Origin: a virus
DNA: 54,125 nucleotides
IMG/VR virus record: IMGVR_UViG_3300021373_002388
Location: 1 to 54,125 of that record
Direction: 5' to 3' (one strand)
Below, piece by piece: positions 33,830-41,910 of the stretch. The translations under genes were made by a program, and so were the position numbers. A model generated the notes under the pieces. It was not told where the DNA came from, did not search any database, and saw nothing but the letters and a program-made list of their open reading frames with translations. Numbering within the stretch: position 1 is the first letter of the stretch; the number at the start of each line of letters is the position of its first letter.

Positions 33830-34066
33830 ATGATCGAACAAGACATTAATGTGAACATCACGATTTCAGCCGAAACAGCAAATGCTTTTGCCGACTACCT
33901 AGAAACGTTCTATGGTGCTGGGCAACTTTATGATTTGGGGGTGACTCGTGAAGAGATTGAAAGTGCTGCTGTGAGATACATTCGGAAATACGCCCCAACT
34001 TTTGAGGGTGACTCGATTGACCGAGAACGCACCCGCGATCAATTTCTTTTAAAGGAGTGTGTTTAA
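33830..34066 (+). CDS. Small hypothetical early protein
   Basis: 78 residues, helical. 'ISAETANAFADYLETFYG' and a basic-acidic C-terminus (RERTRDQF). It starts 2 bases after the previous stop. No family recognised. Confidence 0.72.
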   Translation: MIEQDINVNITISAETANAFADYLETFYGAGQLYDLGVTREEIESAAVRYIRKYAPTFEGDSIDRERTRDQFLLKECV

Positions 34067-34067
34067 T

Positions 34068-34391
34068 ATGAGTTTGTCTAAAATCCCATGGAATGTTTCT
34101 CGCTGGTCCGAGACCGGTGGCGATCAACCAGAAAATACTGGCGATTGTTACATAAACAATGGTGTATGTGATATTGCCTATCTAGCAACACACAGAGTCG
34201 CTGATGTTGATATGACAGAAGACGATGCCCACCTGCTAGCATCAGCACCGGTTCTTCAAAAGGCTCTAGAGGACATGGTTGATATGTATGTCGGTCTGGT
34301 TGACTCTGGTGACTGTGGTTGTTGGAATCCTGAAGAGGTTTCTGAGGTTATAGTAGCCCGCAATGCAATTGCAGTGTCAAAGGGGCGATAA
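34068..34391 (+). CDS. Small phage protein with 'DDAHLLASAPVLQKALEDM' helix
   Basis: 107 residues. The segment DDAHLLASAPVLQKALEDM is the hallmark of a widespread family of small phage proteins of unknown function ('AxLIAAAPELLxAL'). ATG 34068 has AAAGGAG 9 bases upstream. The start of the protein is polar, with several cysteines (CYIN, GVC, DCGC). Confidence 0.75.
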   Translation: MSLSKIPWNVSRWSETGGDQPENTGDCYINNGVCDIAYLATHRVADVDMTEDDAHLLASAPVLQKALEDMVDMYVGLVDSGDCGCWNPEEVSEVIVARNAIAVSKGR

Positions 34392-34393
34392 TA

Positions 34394-34600
34394 ATGATTG
34401 AACAAATAGTATTTGTATTAACCGCACTGATGGTAATTTATGGTGCATTCTTCCCCCTAATTGCCGCTGTTTTGGGTAACGATGTTAATGTTCCGGTTCC
34501 ATTCTTACATCTGCTTAATCTAGATTTTGCGAACGCATATTTCAACATGCCAGCATCTGCATATCAAATCTATTATTGGTCGCAGCCACTTTTTGTATAG
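34394..34600 (+). CDS. Small membrane protein
   Basis: 68 residues with a hydrophobic helix at about 4-26 (IVFVLTALMVIYGAFFPLIAA) and an aromatic second half that may dip into the membrane. Starts 2 bases after the previous stop. Possible host-membrane effector; function unknown. Confidence 0.7.
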   Translation: MIEQIVFVLTALMVIYGAFFPLIAAVLGNDVNVPVPFLHLLNLDFANAYFNMPASAYQIYYWSQPLFV

Positions 34601-34608
34601 GTGATCGC

Positions 34609-34923
34609 ATGGGATTCTATGAAACAATCAAGACAGCATTGAAAGACCCTAGGAACTTTGGTCGGGGTCGTGATATGCTTGTTAACTCTCGCGCACTAGA
34701 AGAGTTATTAGCACACTATGAGCACTTAGAGGCTCGTTATCGCATGGAAAACAACACTGAAGCCCCAACATGGGAACGTGCCATGGATAATTTACGTTTC
34801 ATTTATTATGAAGATAGGGATTTGAAAATGCTTTTTCAAGCAGTTGCGAATATCAATGAATTGGTCAGGGAAGATCAAGAAAGAACCATGGGAAACATCT
34901 ATAGGAGAAAAAAGGAATCATGA
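34609..34923 (+). CDS. Hypothetical protein
   Basis: 104 residues, helical. 'LVNSRALEELLAHYEHLEARYR' resembles a helix common in small phage proteins. GTGATCGC separates it from the previous stop. Overlaps the next gene by 4 bases (ATGA). Confidence 0.72.
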   Translation: MGFYETIKTALKDPRNFGRGRDMLVNSRALEELLAHYEHLEARYRMENNTEAPTWERAMDNLRFIYYEDRDLKMLFQAVANINELVREDQERTMGNIYRRKKES

Positions 34924-35264
34924 GCAATACTGTGAACGCGACTACATCATGCACTGGTAGTCAATTATCTCTTTCTGAGCAAGCACTGGGACTTGACCGA
35001 AACGATCTTAAGTCTGACGGTAAGCTAGTGTCTTTGCACACAGAATTTGAGGTAACAAAATTCAAACCTGCTATACTTGGTGACATACTTACAAGTGATA
35101 AGTTTATCAGGTTTGATCTGCTAGCCCGAAATGTAATTAAAGAAGGATTCGCACATAACACTAAGGTACAGGTGGGTTCATCAGGACGCGCCCAAGAAAT
35201 CAAAACTCCAGATGGACGTAGGTTTCGACAGATCGGTACCAGTTATTACGGAGACATAGGATGA
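34920..35264 (+). CDS. Hypothetical protein
   Basis: 114 residues. Mixed strands, two cysteines near the N-terminus absent later, and a basic 'DGRRFRQIGTSYYG' end. It overlaps both neighbours by 4 bases. No family recognised. Confidence 0.7.
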   Translation: MSNTVNATTSCTGSQLSLSEQALGLDRNDLKSDGKLVSLHTEFEVTKFKPAILGDILTSDKFIRFDLLARNVIKEGFAHNTKVQVGSSGRAQEIKTPDGRRFRQIGTSYYGDIG

Positions 35265-35473
35265 GCGATTTAAAGTACAAAACAGTAGAAGAACTTGAAG
35301 GTGAAATTGCATACCTTGAGAAAAAGATTAGTGAGCACAAACAAAAGGCTCACAATCTAGACCAGAGACTGAGCTGGGCTAGGAAGTATCTATTTCAAAA
35401 AACCCCCCAAGAATTGACCATGAGCCAAATTGAATATGCTCTTGGACATGCTGTCATTATTAAATACGATTAG
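35261..35473 (+). CDS. Small coiled-coil protein
   Basis: 70 residues with heptads at about 8-45 (VEELEGEIAYLEKKISEHKQ). May dimerise. ATGA overlap with the previous gene. No function evident. Confidence 0.7.
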   Translation: MSDLKYKTVEELEGEIAYLEKKISEHKQKAHNLDQRLSWARKYLFQKTPQELTMSQIEYALGHAVIIKYD

Positions 35474-35484
35474 GAGAATATATT

Positions 35485-35925
35485 ATGGCAAAGCTATCTA
35501 AGGCGCAACAAGATTACTCAATGAGTCGAGTGCGTGACATTGTTGCAAGTAAATACCCAATCCCAACACAACCAACCCCACCAAATGTTAAGGCGCATGT
35601 TCAAAAACTTCTAGGTAGGAAGCTGCCAGACGAAGCTTTTAATTCTGGATATCGACACTATTGGTCGGACGTTGAAAATTTTTTACTTGAGTATGACCCA
35701 GCATTTGATGATTACCGGAAAGAATGTGCTTTTGTGGAAGAGGAACAGTCTCGTATTAAAGATGAGCGAGAACGCGCTGTCAAGGCCGCTGAAGATCAGA
35801 TCATGCTTGGTGAGGCTGAAGAGGTAATGCAGTATCTTCGGGTGCTGGAAGAAATGCCAGTGGTGGAAGTTAAGAAGGTTGCCAAGAAGAAGGTTGCCAA
35901 GAAAAAAACTCAAAAAAAGGCTTGA
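35485..35925 (+). CDS. Hypothetical protein with histone-H1-like basic tail
   Basis: 146 residues. The C-terminal tail (VKKVAKKKVAKKKTQKKA) is a lysine-alanine repeat like those of histone H1 and bacterial nucleoid proteins, so DNA binding is plausible. The middle is an acidic helix. The stop overlaps the -35 of the next promoter. Confidence 0.72.
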   Translation: MAKLSKAQQDYSMSRVRDIVASKYPIPTQPTPPNVKAHVQKLLGRKLPDEAFNSGYRHYWSDVENFLLEYDPAFDDYRKECAFVEEEQSRIKDERERAVKAAEDQIMLGEAEEVMQYLRVLEEMPVVEVKKVAKKKVAKKKTQKKA

Positions 35926-35949
35926 CACCTGAAATAACTGTGGTATAGT
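35922..35949 (+). promoter_or_regulatory. Sigma70 early promoter
   Basis: TTGACA (35922-35927), 16-base spacer, TATAGT (35944-35949); leader CAACGAAACGAGGA before ATG 35982. Confidence 0.88.
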
Positions 35950-35981
35950 AGGCACATATTCAACGAAACGAGGATAAGAAT

Positions 35982-36533
35982 ATGACCAACTATACCGCAG
36001 ATCAGCTAGCTCTTAAGGCCCACATCGAAGCTTCAAATGCTGAGTGGGTAGCTCAGTGTGAGGCCCGTGGTGCCACTTTCTACACCACAACTACTACTGA
36101 CCTAGACCACTGGGCAGAAAGTGGTGTGTTCAGTGTGGAAGACTATGAGCGCCATAGTCTTATCTGTGAAATCAGTGATGCTTCTAAGGAGGCATATGGT
36201 TTCCGTCTTCGTATGGACTGGGATTCTATGTCCATGGAAGAGCTTCGTGAAGAAGCTTCCCGTGTGTGGCAGTATGCTGTTGCAGAAGCAGAGCTTGAGC
36301 AGGAGCGCGAAAAGCTGGACTTGGAGGAATTCAAGGCAATGCTGCAGCAGACCATCGATATGGGTGCTGGTGATGAGGAAACCGCATTGCGCTGGTTGAC
36401 TCAGGGCGAAACTTTCTACCACGGTCAGTGTGTAGAGAGTTGGGTGCATGAGCAAGGCATTTTGTTCACTGACTATGGTCGTGAACTTGTTAAGAGGTTA
36501 AAAGACCTCGTGGATTATGTGGAGTGTGCATGA
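35982..36533 (+). CDS. Conserved phage early protein
   Basis: 183 residues. 'LICEISDASKEAYGFRLR' followed by a Met/Glu-rich helix is a recurring pattern in small phage proteins ('DxxKexYGFRPR'). The rest is helical with many acids. Own promoter and an ACGAGGA site. Overlaps the nuclease-like gene by 4 bases. Function unknown. Confidence 0.75.
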   Translation: MTNYTADQLALKAHIEASNAEWVAQCEARGATFYTTTTTDLDHWAESGVFSVEDYERHSLICEISDASKEAYGFRLRMDWDSMSMEELREEASRVWQYAVAEAELEQEREKLDLEEFKAMLQQTIDMGAGDEETALRWLTQGETFYHGQCVESWVHEQGILFTDYGRELVKRLKDLVDYVECA

Positions 36534-37009
36534 TAGAAACAAAACCTTTCAATCACATGACTATACTGCCTGATGGAAGCGGTCAGATCACTGGTCTGAT
36601 CGCTGAAGTTGGTTTTGCAAAAAGTCTGATTGAACACAGCATATCATTTTCATGGGTGGGTAGTAAGAAAGGCCCCTATGATTTTGTGTGTGACATGAAT
36701 GGTACAGATATTAAGATTGATGTAAAGTGTAAGAAGAGAACTGTGCCACCAAAGCCCTTCTATTCTTCTCACGTAACACAAGATCAGAAACAATATGATT
36801 GCAACGTCTACGTGTTTGCATCATTAAACGATCAGGAACTGGATTTCATGGGGTGGTATCCTAAACCACATTACTGGCGAGACGCTAAGATTGTGATGAA
36901 GGGTGACCCAGATGGTAGAGGTTATAAAGAGCGAGCCAATGCTGCCAAGATGGATTATAAAGACTTGAAGTCTATGGATGCTCTATTTAGGTACTTGAAA
37001 AATGAGTGA
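36530..37009 (+). CDS. PD-(D/E)XK nuclease-like protein
   Basis: 159 residues. Helix 'GLIAEVGFAKSLIE' (Glu26), then Asp51 in GPYDFV and Asp64-x-Lys66 in IKIDVKCKKR give the full E..D..DxK metal site of the restriction-endonuclease fold. Aromatic residues follow. Could degrade host DNA, process recombination intermediates or act as a Holliday-type nuclease. Activity is inferred from residues only. Confidence 0.75.
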   Translation: MIETKPFNHMTILPDGSGQITGLIAEVGFAKSLIEHSISFSWVGSKKGPYDFVCDMNGTDIKIDVKCKKRTVPPKPFYSSHVTQDQKQYDCNVYVFASLNDQELDFMGWYPKPHYWRDAKIVMKGDPDGRGYKERANAAKMDYKDLKSMDALFRYLKNE

Positions 37010-37610
37010 AGAAAAAATCATTCTGACAGATTGTGATGGTGTTCTTCTCAGTTGGGACTATGCATTTCACCAGTGGATGGAAGTGCGTGGTTACCAGTTA
37101 CAGCGAAAGAATGAATACAGTATTGCCAAGTCTTATGGGCTGGAAAGTTCTGAAGGGAGTAATCTTGTTCAAATCTTTAATGAGTCGGCGGCAATGGGGT
37201 TCTTACCATCCTTGCGCGATTCACAACATATTCTATTGAAACTCAGAGCAGTTCTCGGTTATCGTTTTGTTGCGATTACTAGCATGAGTGATGACAGATA
37301 CGCAAAAATTCTTCGGGAGCGAAACCTAGCAAAACTGTTTGGCCCGACAGCATTCAAGGAAGTACACTGCTTACCTTGTGGTGCAGATAAAACTGAAGCC
37401 CTTGAGGAAGCTGCTGAGAAATATCCCGGTGCTTATTGGGTAGAGGACAATACCAGAAACGCAGAGATTGGAGCTAGTCTTGGTTTGAATGCACGAATCA
37501 TGGAACATGGTTATAACATGGATTATGATGGTGAAGTCAAGATAGTCAAAAACTGGAAAGAAATTTATGATGAAATCGTGGAGCTAGAAAATGAATCAAA
37601 TAACAGGTAG
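37002..37610 (+). CDS. HAD-superfamily phosphatase (5'-nucleotidase-like)
   Basis: 202 residues. Motif I ILTDCDGVLL (nucleophile Asp9, acid Asp11), a Thr/Ser motif II in FVAITSMSD, a basic residue region near CLPCGADK, and motif IV WVEDNTRNAEIG. Similar phage proteins are annotated as deoxynucleotidases or polynucleotide phosphatases. Overlaps both neighbours. Confidence 0.83.
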   Translation: MSEEKIILTDCDGVLLSWDYAFHQWMEVRGYQLQRKNEYSIAKSYGLESSEGSNLVQIFNESAAMGFLPSLRDSQHILLKLRAVLGYRFVAITSMSDDRYAKILRERNLAKLFGPTAFKEVHCLPCGADKTEALEEAAEKYPGAYWVEDNTRNAEIGASLGLNARIMEHGYNMDYDGEVKIVKNWKEIYDEIVELENESNNR

Positions 37611-38109
37611 AAGATTGGCACAAAGATTATTGTCTTTGAAAAAGATAGACTTGAGGGTGGTAGAAGAGCTTGTAAAACTTAGGGTTCCCTTAGCCAAAAT
37701 ACATGGGAAGATTGGTAGTGAAGTTCCATATCACGCCTTTCGTGAATATGCTGATGGTGCTATACAGAGAGGACGTTCTAAAAAACCTCCAGTCATTCCA
37801 ATAGTGAGACCTGTTCTTACAGTTATAACTGATAAGAAAAGTAAAAAACACCATTCTTATATTGGTCAGCCAAGAAAGAAAAACTCGACATACGTGGGTG
37901 AGAAGAAATGTGGTGGTTGTGGTAACAATGAATGGTATAAAAGCACTGATACGTGTGTAAATTGTGTCCGTCATTATGCAGCAAAATATAGTAGAAAAAT
38001 TAATAGTGGGAAACATCTTGAGAAGAGAGAACATGTTGTAGAGTATGAAAGAATTCCCCCTGTTGTTAAACCAAGTTTGAAAAAAATATATAAAGAGCTA
38101 GAGGCATAA
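37591..38109 (+). CDS. Basic protein with zinc ribbon
   Basis: 172 residues, Lys/Arg-rich. KKCGGCGNNEWYK....CVNCVRHYA (about 109-131) is a CxxC..CxxC zinc ribbon of the type seen in HNH-associated and DNA-binding phage proteins, but no HNH residues follow. Overlaps the HAD gene by 20 bases. Confidence 0.72.
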   Translation: MNQITGRRLAQRLLSLKKIDLRVVEELVKLRVPLAKIHGKIGSEVPYHAFREYADGAIQRGRSKKPPVIPIVRPVLTVITDKKSKKHHSYIGQPRKKNSTYVGEKKCGGCGNNEWYKSTDTCVNCVRHYAAKYSRKINSGKHLEKREHVVEYERIPPVVKPSLKKIYKELEA

Positions 38110-38110
38110 C

Positions 38111-38500
38111 ATGACAAGGACCACTAAGAAAAGACTAATGGAAAGGCGTGATCTTATACATCTTGATAAATACGGATTGCTTGATATTGTCAACATTGAA
38201 AAAACCATTGAAGAACTTCAAAAGCTTCGCGATAAATATTATGAAATGTATGGTCCCACAACTAGAGTTGAGTTGGAAATCGATACGTATTATGAATGTT
38301 ATAATGATTCAGAATACTGGAGATTGATTGCTAAGGTGGAAAGCCTTGAGTCTGATGAAGAGTATGCAAAGCGCATGGAAACTACCAAGAAGAAACGAGC
38401 AGCAGCTAGGAAAGCAGCCGAAACACGTAGAAAGTCTACCGAAGAGAAGGAACGGGCGCAACTGAAAAAACTTCTGGAAAAATATTCAGAAACTGCTTGA
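38111..38500 (+). CDS. Helical basic hypothetical protein
   Basis: 129 residues, largely helical, with a Lys/Arg-rich second half (KKKRAAARKAAETRRKS). May bind nucleic acid. Ends within the next promoter's -35. No family recognised. Confidence 0.7.
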   Translation: MTRTTKKRLMERRDLIHLDKYGLLDIVNIEKTIEELQKLRDKYYEMYGPTTRVELEIDTYYECYNDSEYWRLIAKVESLESDEEYAKRMETTKKKRAAARKAAETRRKSTEEKERAQLKKLLEKYSETA

Positions 38501-38524
38501 CAATTTTGAGAACTGTGGTATAGT
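38497..38524 (+). promoter_or_regulatory. Sigma70 early promoter
   Basis: TTGACA (38497-38502), 16-base spacer, TATAGT (38519-38524), with dyad GAACT/AGTTC (38510-38514, 38522-38526) around the -10. Confidence 0.88.
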
Positions 38525-38554
38525 TCACTTACTTTAACCATTTGGAGACCTTTT

Positions 38555-38857
38555 ATGTCTTTCGCCCCAAGCACAACATATTTCGACGTAGGTGACGGTA
38601 CAATCCGTGGCTCTTTTGTAGAGAAGTCTGTTGGAAACTTTTTTGAGTTTAGCCTGAACACCGAGGAAAACAATTTCGGTGAGGACTATCCCCACAAGGT
38701 TTGGGTGAGCAGCAATCCAGTGAATGATTCTGGTTGGCGCTATGCCCGTGTGATGAAGACCGTTGCATATGTGGTGGTTGATGAGGACGCAGAAGGCAAT
38801 CCAGTAGTTGAGAAGTGGGATATCAAGGAACACAATTCTTATAAGGAGCTAAACTAA
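38555..38857 (+). CDS. Hypothetical early protein
   Basis: 100 residues, beta-rich: 'YFDVGDGTIRGSFVEKS', 'FFEFSLNTEEN', 'YARVMKTVAYVVVDED'. Resembles a small single domain with alternating strands, perhaps an OB- or PH-like barrel. First gene behind its promoter. Function unknown. Confidence 0.72.
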   Translation: MSFAPSTTYFDVGDGTIRGSFVEKSVGNFFEFSLNTEENNFGEDYPHKVWVSSNPVNDSGWRYARVMKTVAYVVVDEDAEGNPVVEKWDIKEHNSYKELN

Positions 38858-38888
38858 AGGGAATAACGTGCCCTACACTTAACGTAGT

Positions 38889-38940
38889 CCTGCCAGCCCT
38901 AAAACGTATGGGAAGGATGTGGCAGGCACTAATTTTAGGG
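38889..38940 (+). promoter_or_regulatory. Candidate H-type RNA pseudoknot over a ribosome binding site
   Basis: Two perfect interleaved stems: CCTGCCA (38889-38895) with TGGCAGG (38920-38926), and CCCTAAAA (38897-38904) with TTTTAGGG (38933-38940). The order A-B-A'-B' is that of an H-type pseudoknot. The last strand contains the AGGGG ribosome site for ATG 38947. Could sense a ligand or protein, or act as translational control. Confidence 0.6.
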
Positions 38941-38946
38941 GTGACT

Positions 38947-39354
38947 ATGATTTTATGTCATTGTAATAATGTAAGAACTGGTGATACTGATGAGTATCAT
39001 TTAATTGGAACTAAATGTGGAAGGTGTAAAATGAATGATAATGACGATAACGTAACATTTACTATTGGTGATACCATGGCTGGTCTTGATGTTAACTTTT
39101 CTGATGGACTGACTGTGGTCAATGTACCAGAGGCTGAAGCCGGTTCAACCCTAGAAGGGCTGACATTTACAGTCACTGCTACAGACCCACTACCAGAAGA
39201 CCCTGTACTCCAGTTTCTGAAGCGTTTACTGGACCCTGAAGGTTTTGGTCATGCTGTCAGTGCCGAGGTCCGTGATGAAGCCCGTGTGCTTCTAGGCATG
39301 CCTCGTGTCGAGACTCTTACCGATCAACAGCTTGAAGATCACGGTGTCGCATAA
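38947..39354 (+). CDS. Zinc-ribbon protein with beta-rich domain
   Basis: 135 residues from ATG 38947, whose AGGGG site is in the preceding pseudoknot. N-terminus ILCHC..., then GTKCGRCK gives a small zinc site; the next part (NVTFTIGDTMAGLDVNF) is a beta domain. An internal ATG at 39031 with GGAAGG upstream could give a second, zinc-less product of 107 residues. An earlier ATG (38908) lies inside the pseudoknot. Confidence 0.65.
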   Translation: MILCHCNNVRTGDTDEYHLIGTKCGRCKMNDNDDNVTFTIGDTMAGLDVNFSDGLTVVNVPEAEAGSTLEGLTFTVTATDPLPEDPVLQFLKRLLDPEGFGHAVSAEVRDEARVLLGMPRVETLTDQQLEDHGVA

Positions 39355-39575
39355 TGCCTGAATGGTTGCAATATGGAATGCTGTTCGGTTGTATTGTTTT
39401 GTGTGGTCTTACAGCATACAGGCAGGGTAAGAACCAAGGGATTCTAGACCTCGTTGCATATCTGGGTAGACGCTCAGATGAGCATAACATCGTTGTCATG
39501 CGGATAAACGAGGAAAAGGATGATATTCAAATTTTGGAAAAAGGTCCAGATGGAATGTGGCATGAAAAAGAATAG
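39354..39575 (+). CDS. Small N-terminally anchored membrane protein
   Basis: 73 residues. Hydrophobic helix at about 4-21 (WLQYGMLFGCIVLCGLTAY), then a charged cytoplasmic or periplasmic tail. ATG overlaps the previous stop. Overlaps the lipoprotein gene by 14 bases; the pair resembles a spanin-like arrangement but lacks a coiled coil. Confidence 0.7.
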   Translation: MPEWLQYGMLFGCIVLCGLTAYRQGKNQGILDLVAYLGRRSDEHNIVVMRINEEKDDIQILEKGPDGMWHEKE

Positions 39576-39888
39576 ACTTCTTAAAATCATACTATTGTGC
39601 TTTACTGCAGTGTCCTGTACTGAACAGACAGAAGAGAAGCAGGACTTTGATCGTACTGGGAAAGACATGACGATTAAAGTCTTCTTCTATGATACTCAGG
39701 GACAACTGGACAAAGAGTTTCAGAACTGGGGTGATGGTGCTAATCCTGATAGAGAGGGATTTGCTGTTTGGCGAGACCCAGACACAGAACCATTTCGTTG
39801 TGAGATTCATACATTAGAGCCCAGTGCTGACGATCTTGAAGTGCTTGGGCATGAACTTTATCATTGTTTAAGGGGGAATTTCCATTAA
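39562..39888 (+). CDS. Lipoprotein with HExxH metalloprotease-like motif
   Basis: 108 residues. Signal peptide with lipobox LLCFTAVSC (Cys19), then a small domain ending GHELYHCLRGNFH. HELYH (His97-His101) is the zincin motif; the extra His108 could be a third ligand. Truncated compared with known zincins, but similar short phage lipoproteins exist. Predicted in the outer membrane or periplasmic side. Stop overlaps the next ATG (TAATG). Confidence 0.68.
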   Translation: MKKNRLLKIILLCFTAVSCTEQTEEKQDFDRTGKDMTIKVFFYDTQGQLDKEFQNWGDGANPDREGFAVWRDPDTEPFRCEIHTLEPSADDLEVLGHELYHCLRGNFH

Positions 39889-40448
39889 TGTTCGATTACT
39901 GGATTGAAAATACCATTGTCCCTGATCTTGATCGGTCAGAGAAAGAATGGTTGGTTGAAAAGTTTGACGGTAGGTTAGACCCAAATTTCAATCTGGTTAT
40001 TACTTGGGAAAATGAGTTGCCCCTGAGTCTCTCAAAGAAGTTTGCACAAGTTGGTAGGCAGTTGGGTTTACGACTAGCAGAGACTAGTGTGTTTACAGGT
40101 ACTCCGGGTAAAAGGATACTGCCCCACGTAGATCAGGTAGAGGGACATGATACACTGCCATGGAGACTCAGTTATTTTGTACAGGGTGGTTGTCCATTCC
40201 ACTGGTGGGAACCGGGAGAAATCATTCGCAGGGGTCCATACGCACAGATACAGGATGAAACAGTCTTGCTAGATACTTTGGATACCAGTGAGGTAAGGTC
40301 AGCCTTCCTACGTACAGATGTACCTCACAGCGTGGACATGACAGACAATCCAGATACACGGATTGTAGTCACTGCGACATACACAGAAGAGGGTGCCGGT
40401 GTCCCATCTTGGAATTATCTAACTAACAGGTTGGTTACAGTATGGTAG
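39888..40448 (+). CDS. 2OG-Fe(II) oxygenase-like protein
   Basis: 186 residues. LPHVDQ (His80, Asp82), VPHSVD (His147) and a following TRIVV (Arg158) provide the 2-His-1-Asp iron site and the 2-oxoglutarate arginine of the double-stranded beta helix. A WRLSYFVQ strand lies between. Could hydroxylate a protein, base or small molecule. A second protein with the same layout lies at 42405. Confidence 0.75.
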   Translation: MFDYWIENTIVPDLDRSEKEWLVEKFDGRLDPNFNLVITWENELPLSLSKKFAQVGRQLGLRLAETSVFTGTPGKRILPHVDQVEGHDTLPWRLSYFVQGGCPFHWWEPGEIIRRGPYAQIQDETVLLDTLDTSEVRSAFLRTDVPHSVDMTDNPDTRIVVTATYTEEGAGVPSWNYLTNRLVTVW

Positions 40449-40702
40449 ATATTATTTGTCAAACAATTATAGTGTTTACTGGTTTTACTTCCATGTATTT
40501 GTTATCATCCCAAGATGCCAGAACAAGAATGTGGGCTGGTTTGATTGGATTGTTTGGTGAGCCGTTTTGGTTGATCACTGCAGTTATCAATGGACAATGG
40601 GGTGTGATCATATTGGTTGTTATCTATGGAGTCAACTGGTTCCGTATATTTTGGTTCAACTATAATGCGAAGTTTGTGCCCACTGGAGAAGATAATGGCT
40701 GA
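40442..40702 (+). CDS. Small multi-pass membrane protein
   Basis: 86 residues with three hydrophobic helices (about 3-20, 30-45, 50-70), in the size range of holins or SemiSWEET-like proteins. Overlaps both neighbours (7 and 8 bases). No signature residues to decide a function. Confidence 0.72.
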   Translation: MVDIICQTIIVFTGFTSMYLLSSQDARTRMWAGLIGLFGEPFWLITAVINGQWGVIILVVIYGVNWFRIFWFNYNAKFVPTGEDNG

Positions 40703-40934
40703 TTTTTGTAAGCAGTGTTCTATTGATATGTTCGGTGAGGACTTTGGTGATCTTAAGCTTGGTCCACTAGAACCAGAATACTACTGGCCTGTACTTTGTG
40801 AGGGGTGTGGTCCTACATTGGTTAATGAAGAGGGTGAGTGTGTTCACGCCCACTGTGACCTAAAACATGGAGCTAAAGATGAAACTGAAACTAGGAAGAG
40901 AACTTTGAGTAAAAAGAAGGAGTTGAAGAAATGA
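40695..40934 (+). CDS. Small zinc-binding protein
   Basis: 79 residues from ATG 40695 (GGAGAAG upstream). CKQC and CEGC pairs 29 residues apart, then a CVHAHC segment and a basic tail (KRTLSKKKELKK). Possibly a nucleic-acid-binding zinc ribbon. ATGA overlap with the next gene. Confidence 0.75.
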   Translation: MADFCKQCSIDMFGEDFGDLKLGPLEPEYYWPVLCEGCGPTLVNEEGECVHAHCDLKHGAKDETETRKRTLSKKKELKK

Positions 40935-41323
40935 GTTTTGAAGGCGCAGTTGTTATAGATGTTTCAGAAGAAGATCGCGTAGCTTTGGATAAATTCTTAG
41001 AAGAAGTAGATGGTTGGATGAATGATATTCAAGGACAGTTTATTGAGGGTAACCTGATTACAACCACCTATCATTGGGGTTTCTGGAAGGAGTATGGCTA
41101 CGAAAAGGAACGGATAGAAGAACAGTATCCAGACTTCTTCGAGTGGCTTCATGTTTCTCATAGCAGGACTGATAAAACTTGCTTCTCGGTTGGCTCATAT
41201 GGTAAGATACCAAGACTTACGGAAATTCAGGTACTGCTGTCGGTTGGTAGTGAATTGTTTCTTACCCCATCACAAGCACACGTATGGGCAATATTTAAAA
41301 ACTTAAAGGAGCCAGTAGAATGA
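40931..41323 (+). CDS. Hypothetical protein
   Basis: 130 residues, acidic, rich in aromatic residues ('TTYHWGFWKEYGYEKERIEEQYPDFFEW', about 48-75). No family recognised. Overlaps both neighbours by 4 bases. Confidence 0.7.
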   Translation: MSFEGAVVIDVSEEDRVALDKFLEEVDGWMNDIQGQFIEGNLITTTYHWGFWKEYGYEKERIEEQYPDFFEWLHVSHSRTDKTCFSVGSYGKIPRLTEIQVLLSVGSELFLTPSQAHVWAIFKNLKEPVE

Positions 41324-41910
41324 AGTATTATTACATAGTATTCCAAGAAGCAGAAGACGCTGAAAACAGTTTTCAATGGGAGGTCATGAACAGCCTGTTT
41401 GCCTTTACTGAAGAGCATCCTGCAGCCTACATCCACACAATAGCAGAAATTACTGAAGAAGATTACAACAAATTCTTCATGCGAGTGGCGGGTGAGATTG
41501 AAGGGGAAGAACCGAGTGAAATGTTTGGCAGTGAATACTTTCGGGAGTTCGTTGACTATAGTGTTCCTATGATTTCTTTTACGATGGACAAACGATATAA
41601 TACTTTCTATGTGAATTTTGAAAATGGGCAGAACCAAGACCTTTTGAATTATCTGAATGCATTTTCAAGTCGAAAATATATTGCAGAAGAAAGCTTGACT
41701 CCATGTACTTCATATAAAATAGATGATATTGATATCTCTTCGTATGAAGAGGCAGAGTCGGATGCAGCAAAACACGAAGTTTTGCTTACATTAGCAAACC
41801 ATCAGTCACTGCCTAGAATTTTCCATATCAATCGAATTGTGTTTGATGTTGAACGAGACGATGCTACGTTTGAAGAAAAAACTGTAATGTATGTAAGGGG
41901 GCATGGATAA
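41320..41910 (+). CDS. Hypothetical protein
   Basis: 196 residues, acidic (many Glu/Asp) and free of obvious motifs. Possibly two domains, the second starting near residue 85 (MDKRYNTFYVNFENGQ). The 1-base overlap with the next gene suggests coupling. Confidence 0.7.
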   Translation: MKYYYIVFQEAEDAENSFQWEVMNSLFAFTEEHPAAYIHTIAEITEEDYNKFFMRVAGEIEGEEPSEMFGSEYFREFVDYSVPMISFTMDKRYNTFYVNFENGQNQDLLNYLNAFSSRKYIAEESLTPCTSYKIDDIDISSYEEAESDAAKHEVLLTLANHQSLPRIFHINRIVFDVERDDATFEEKTVMYVRGHG

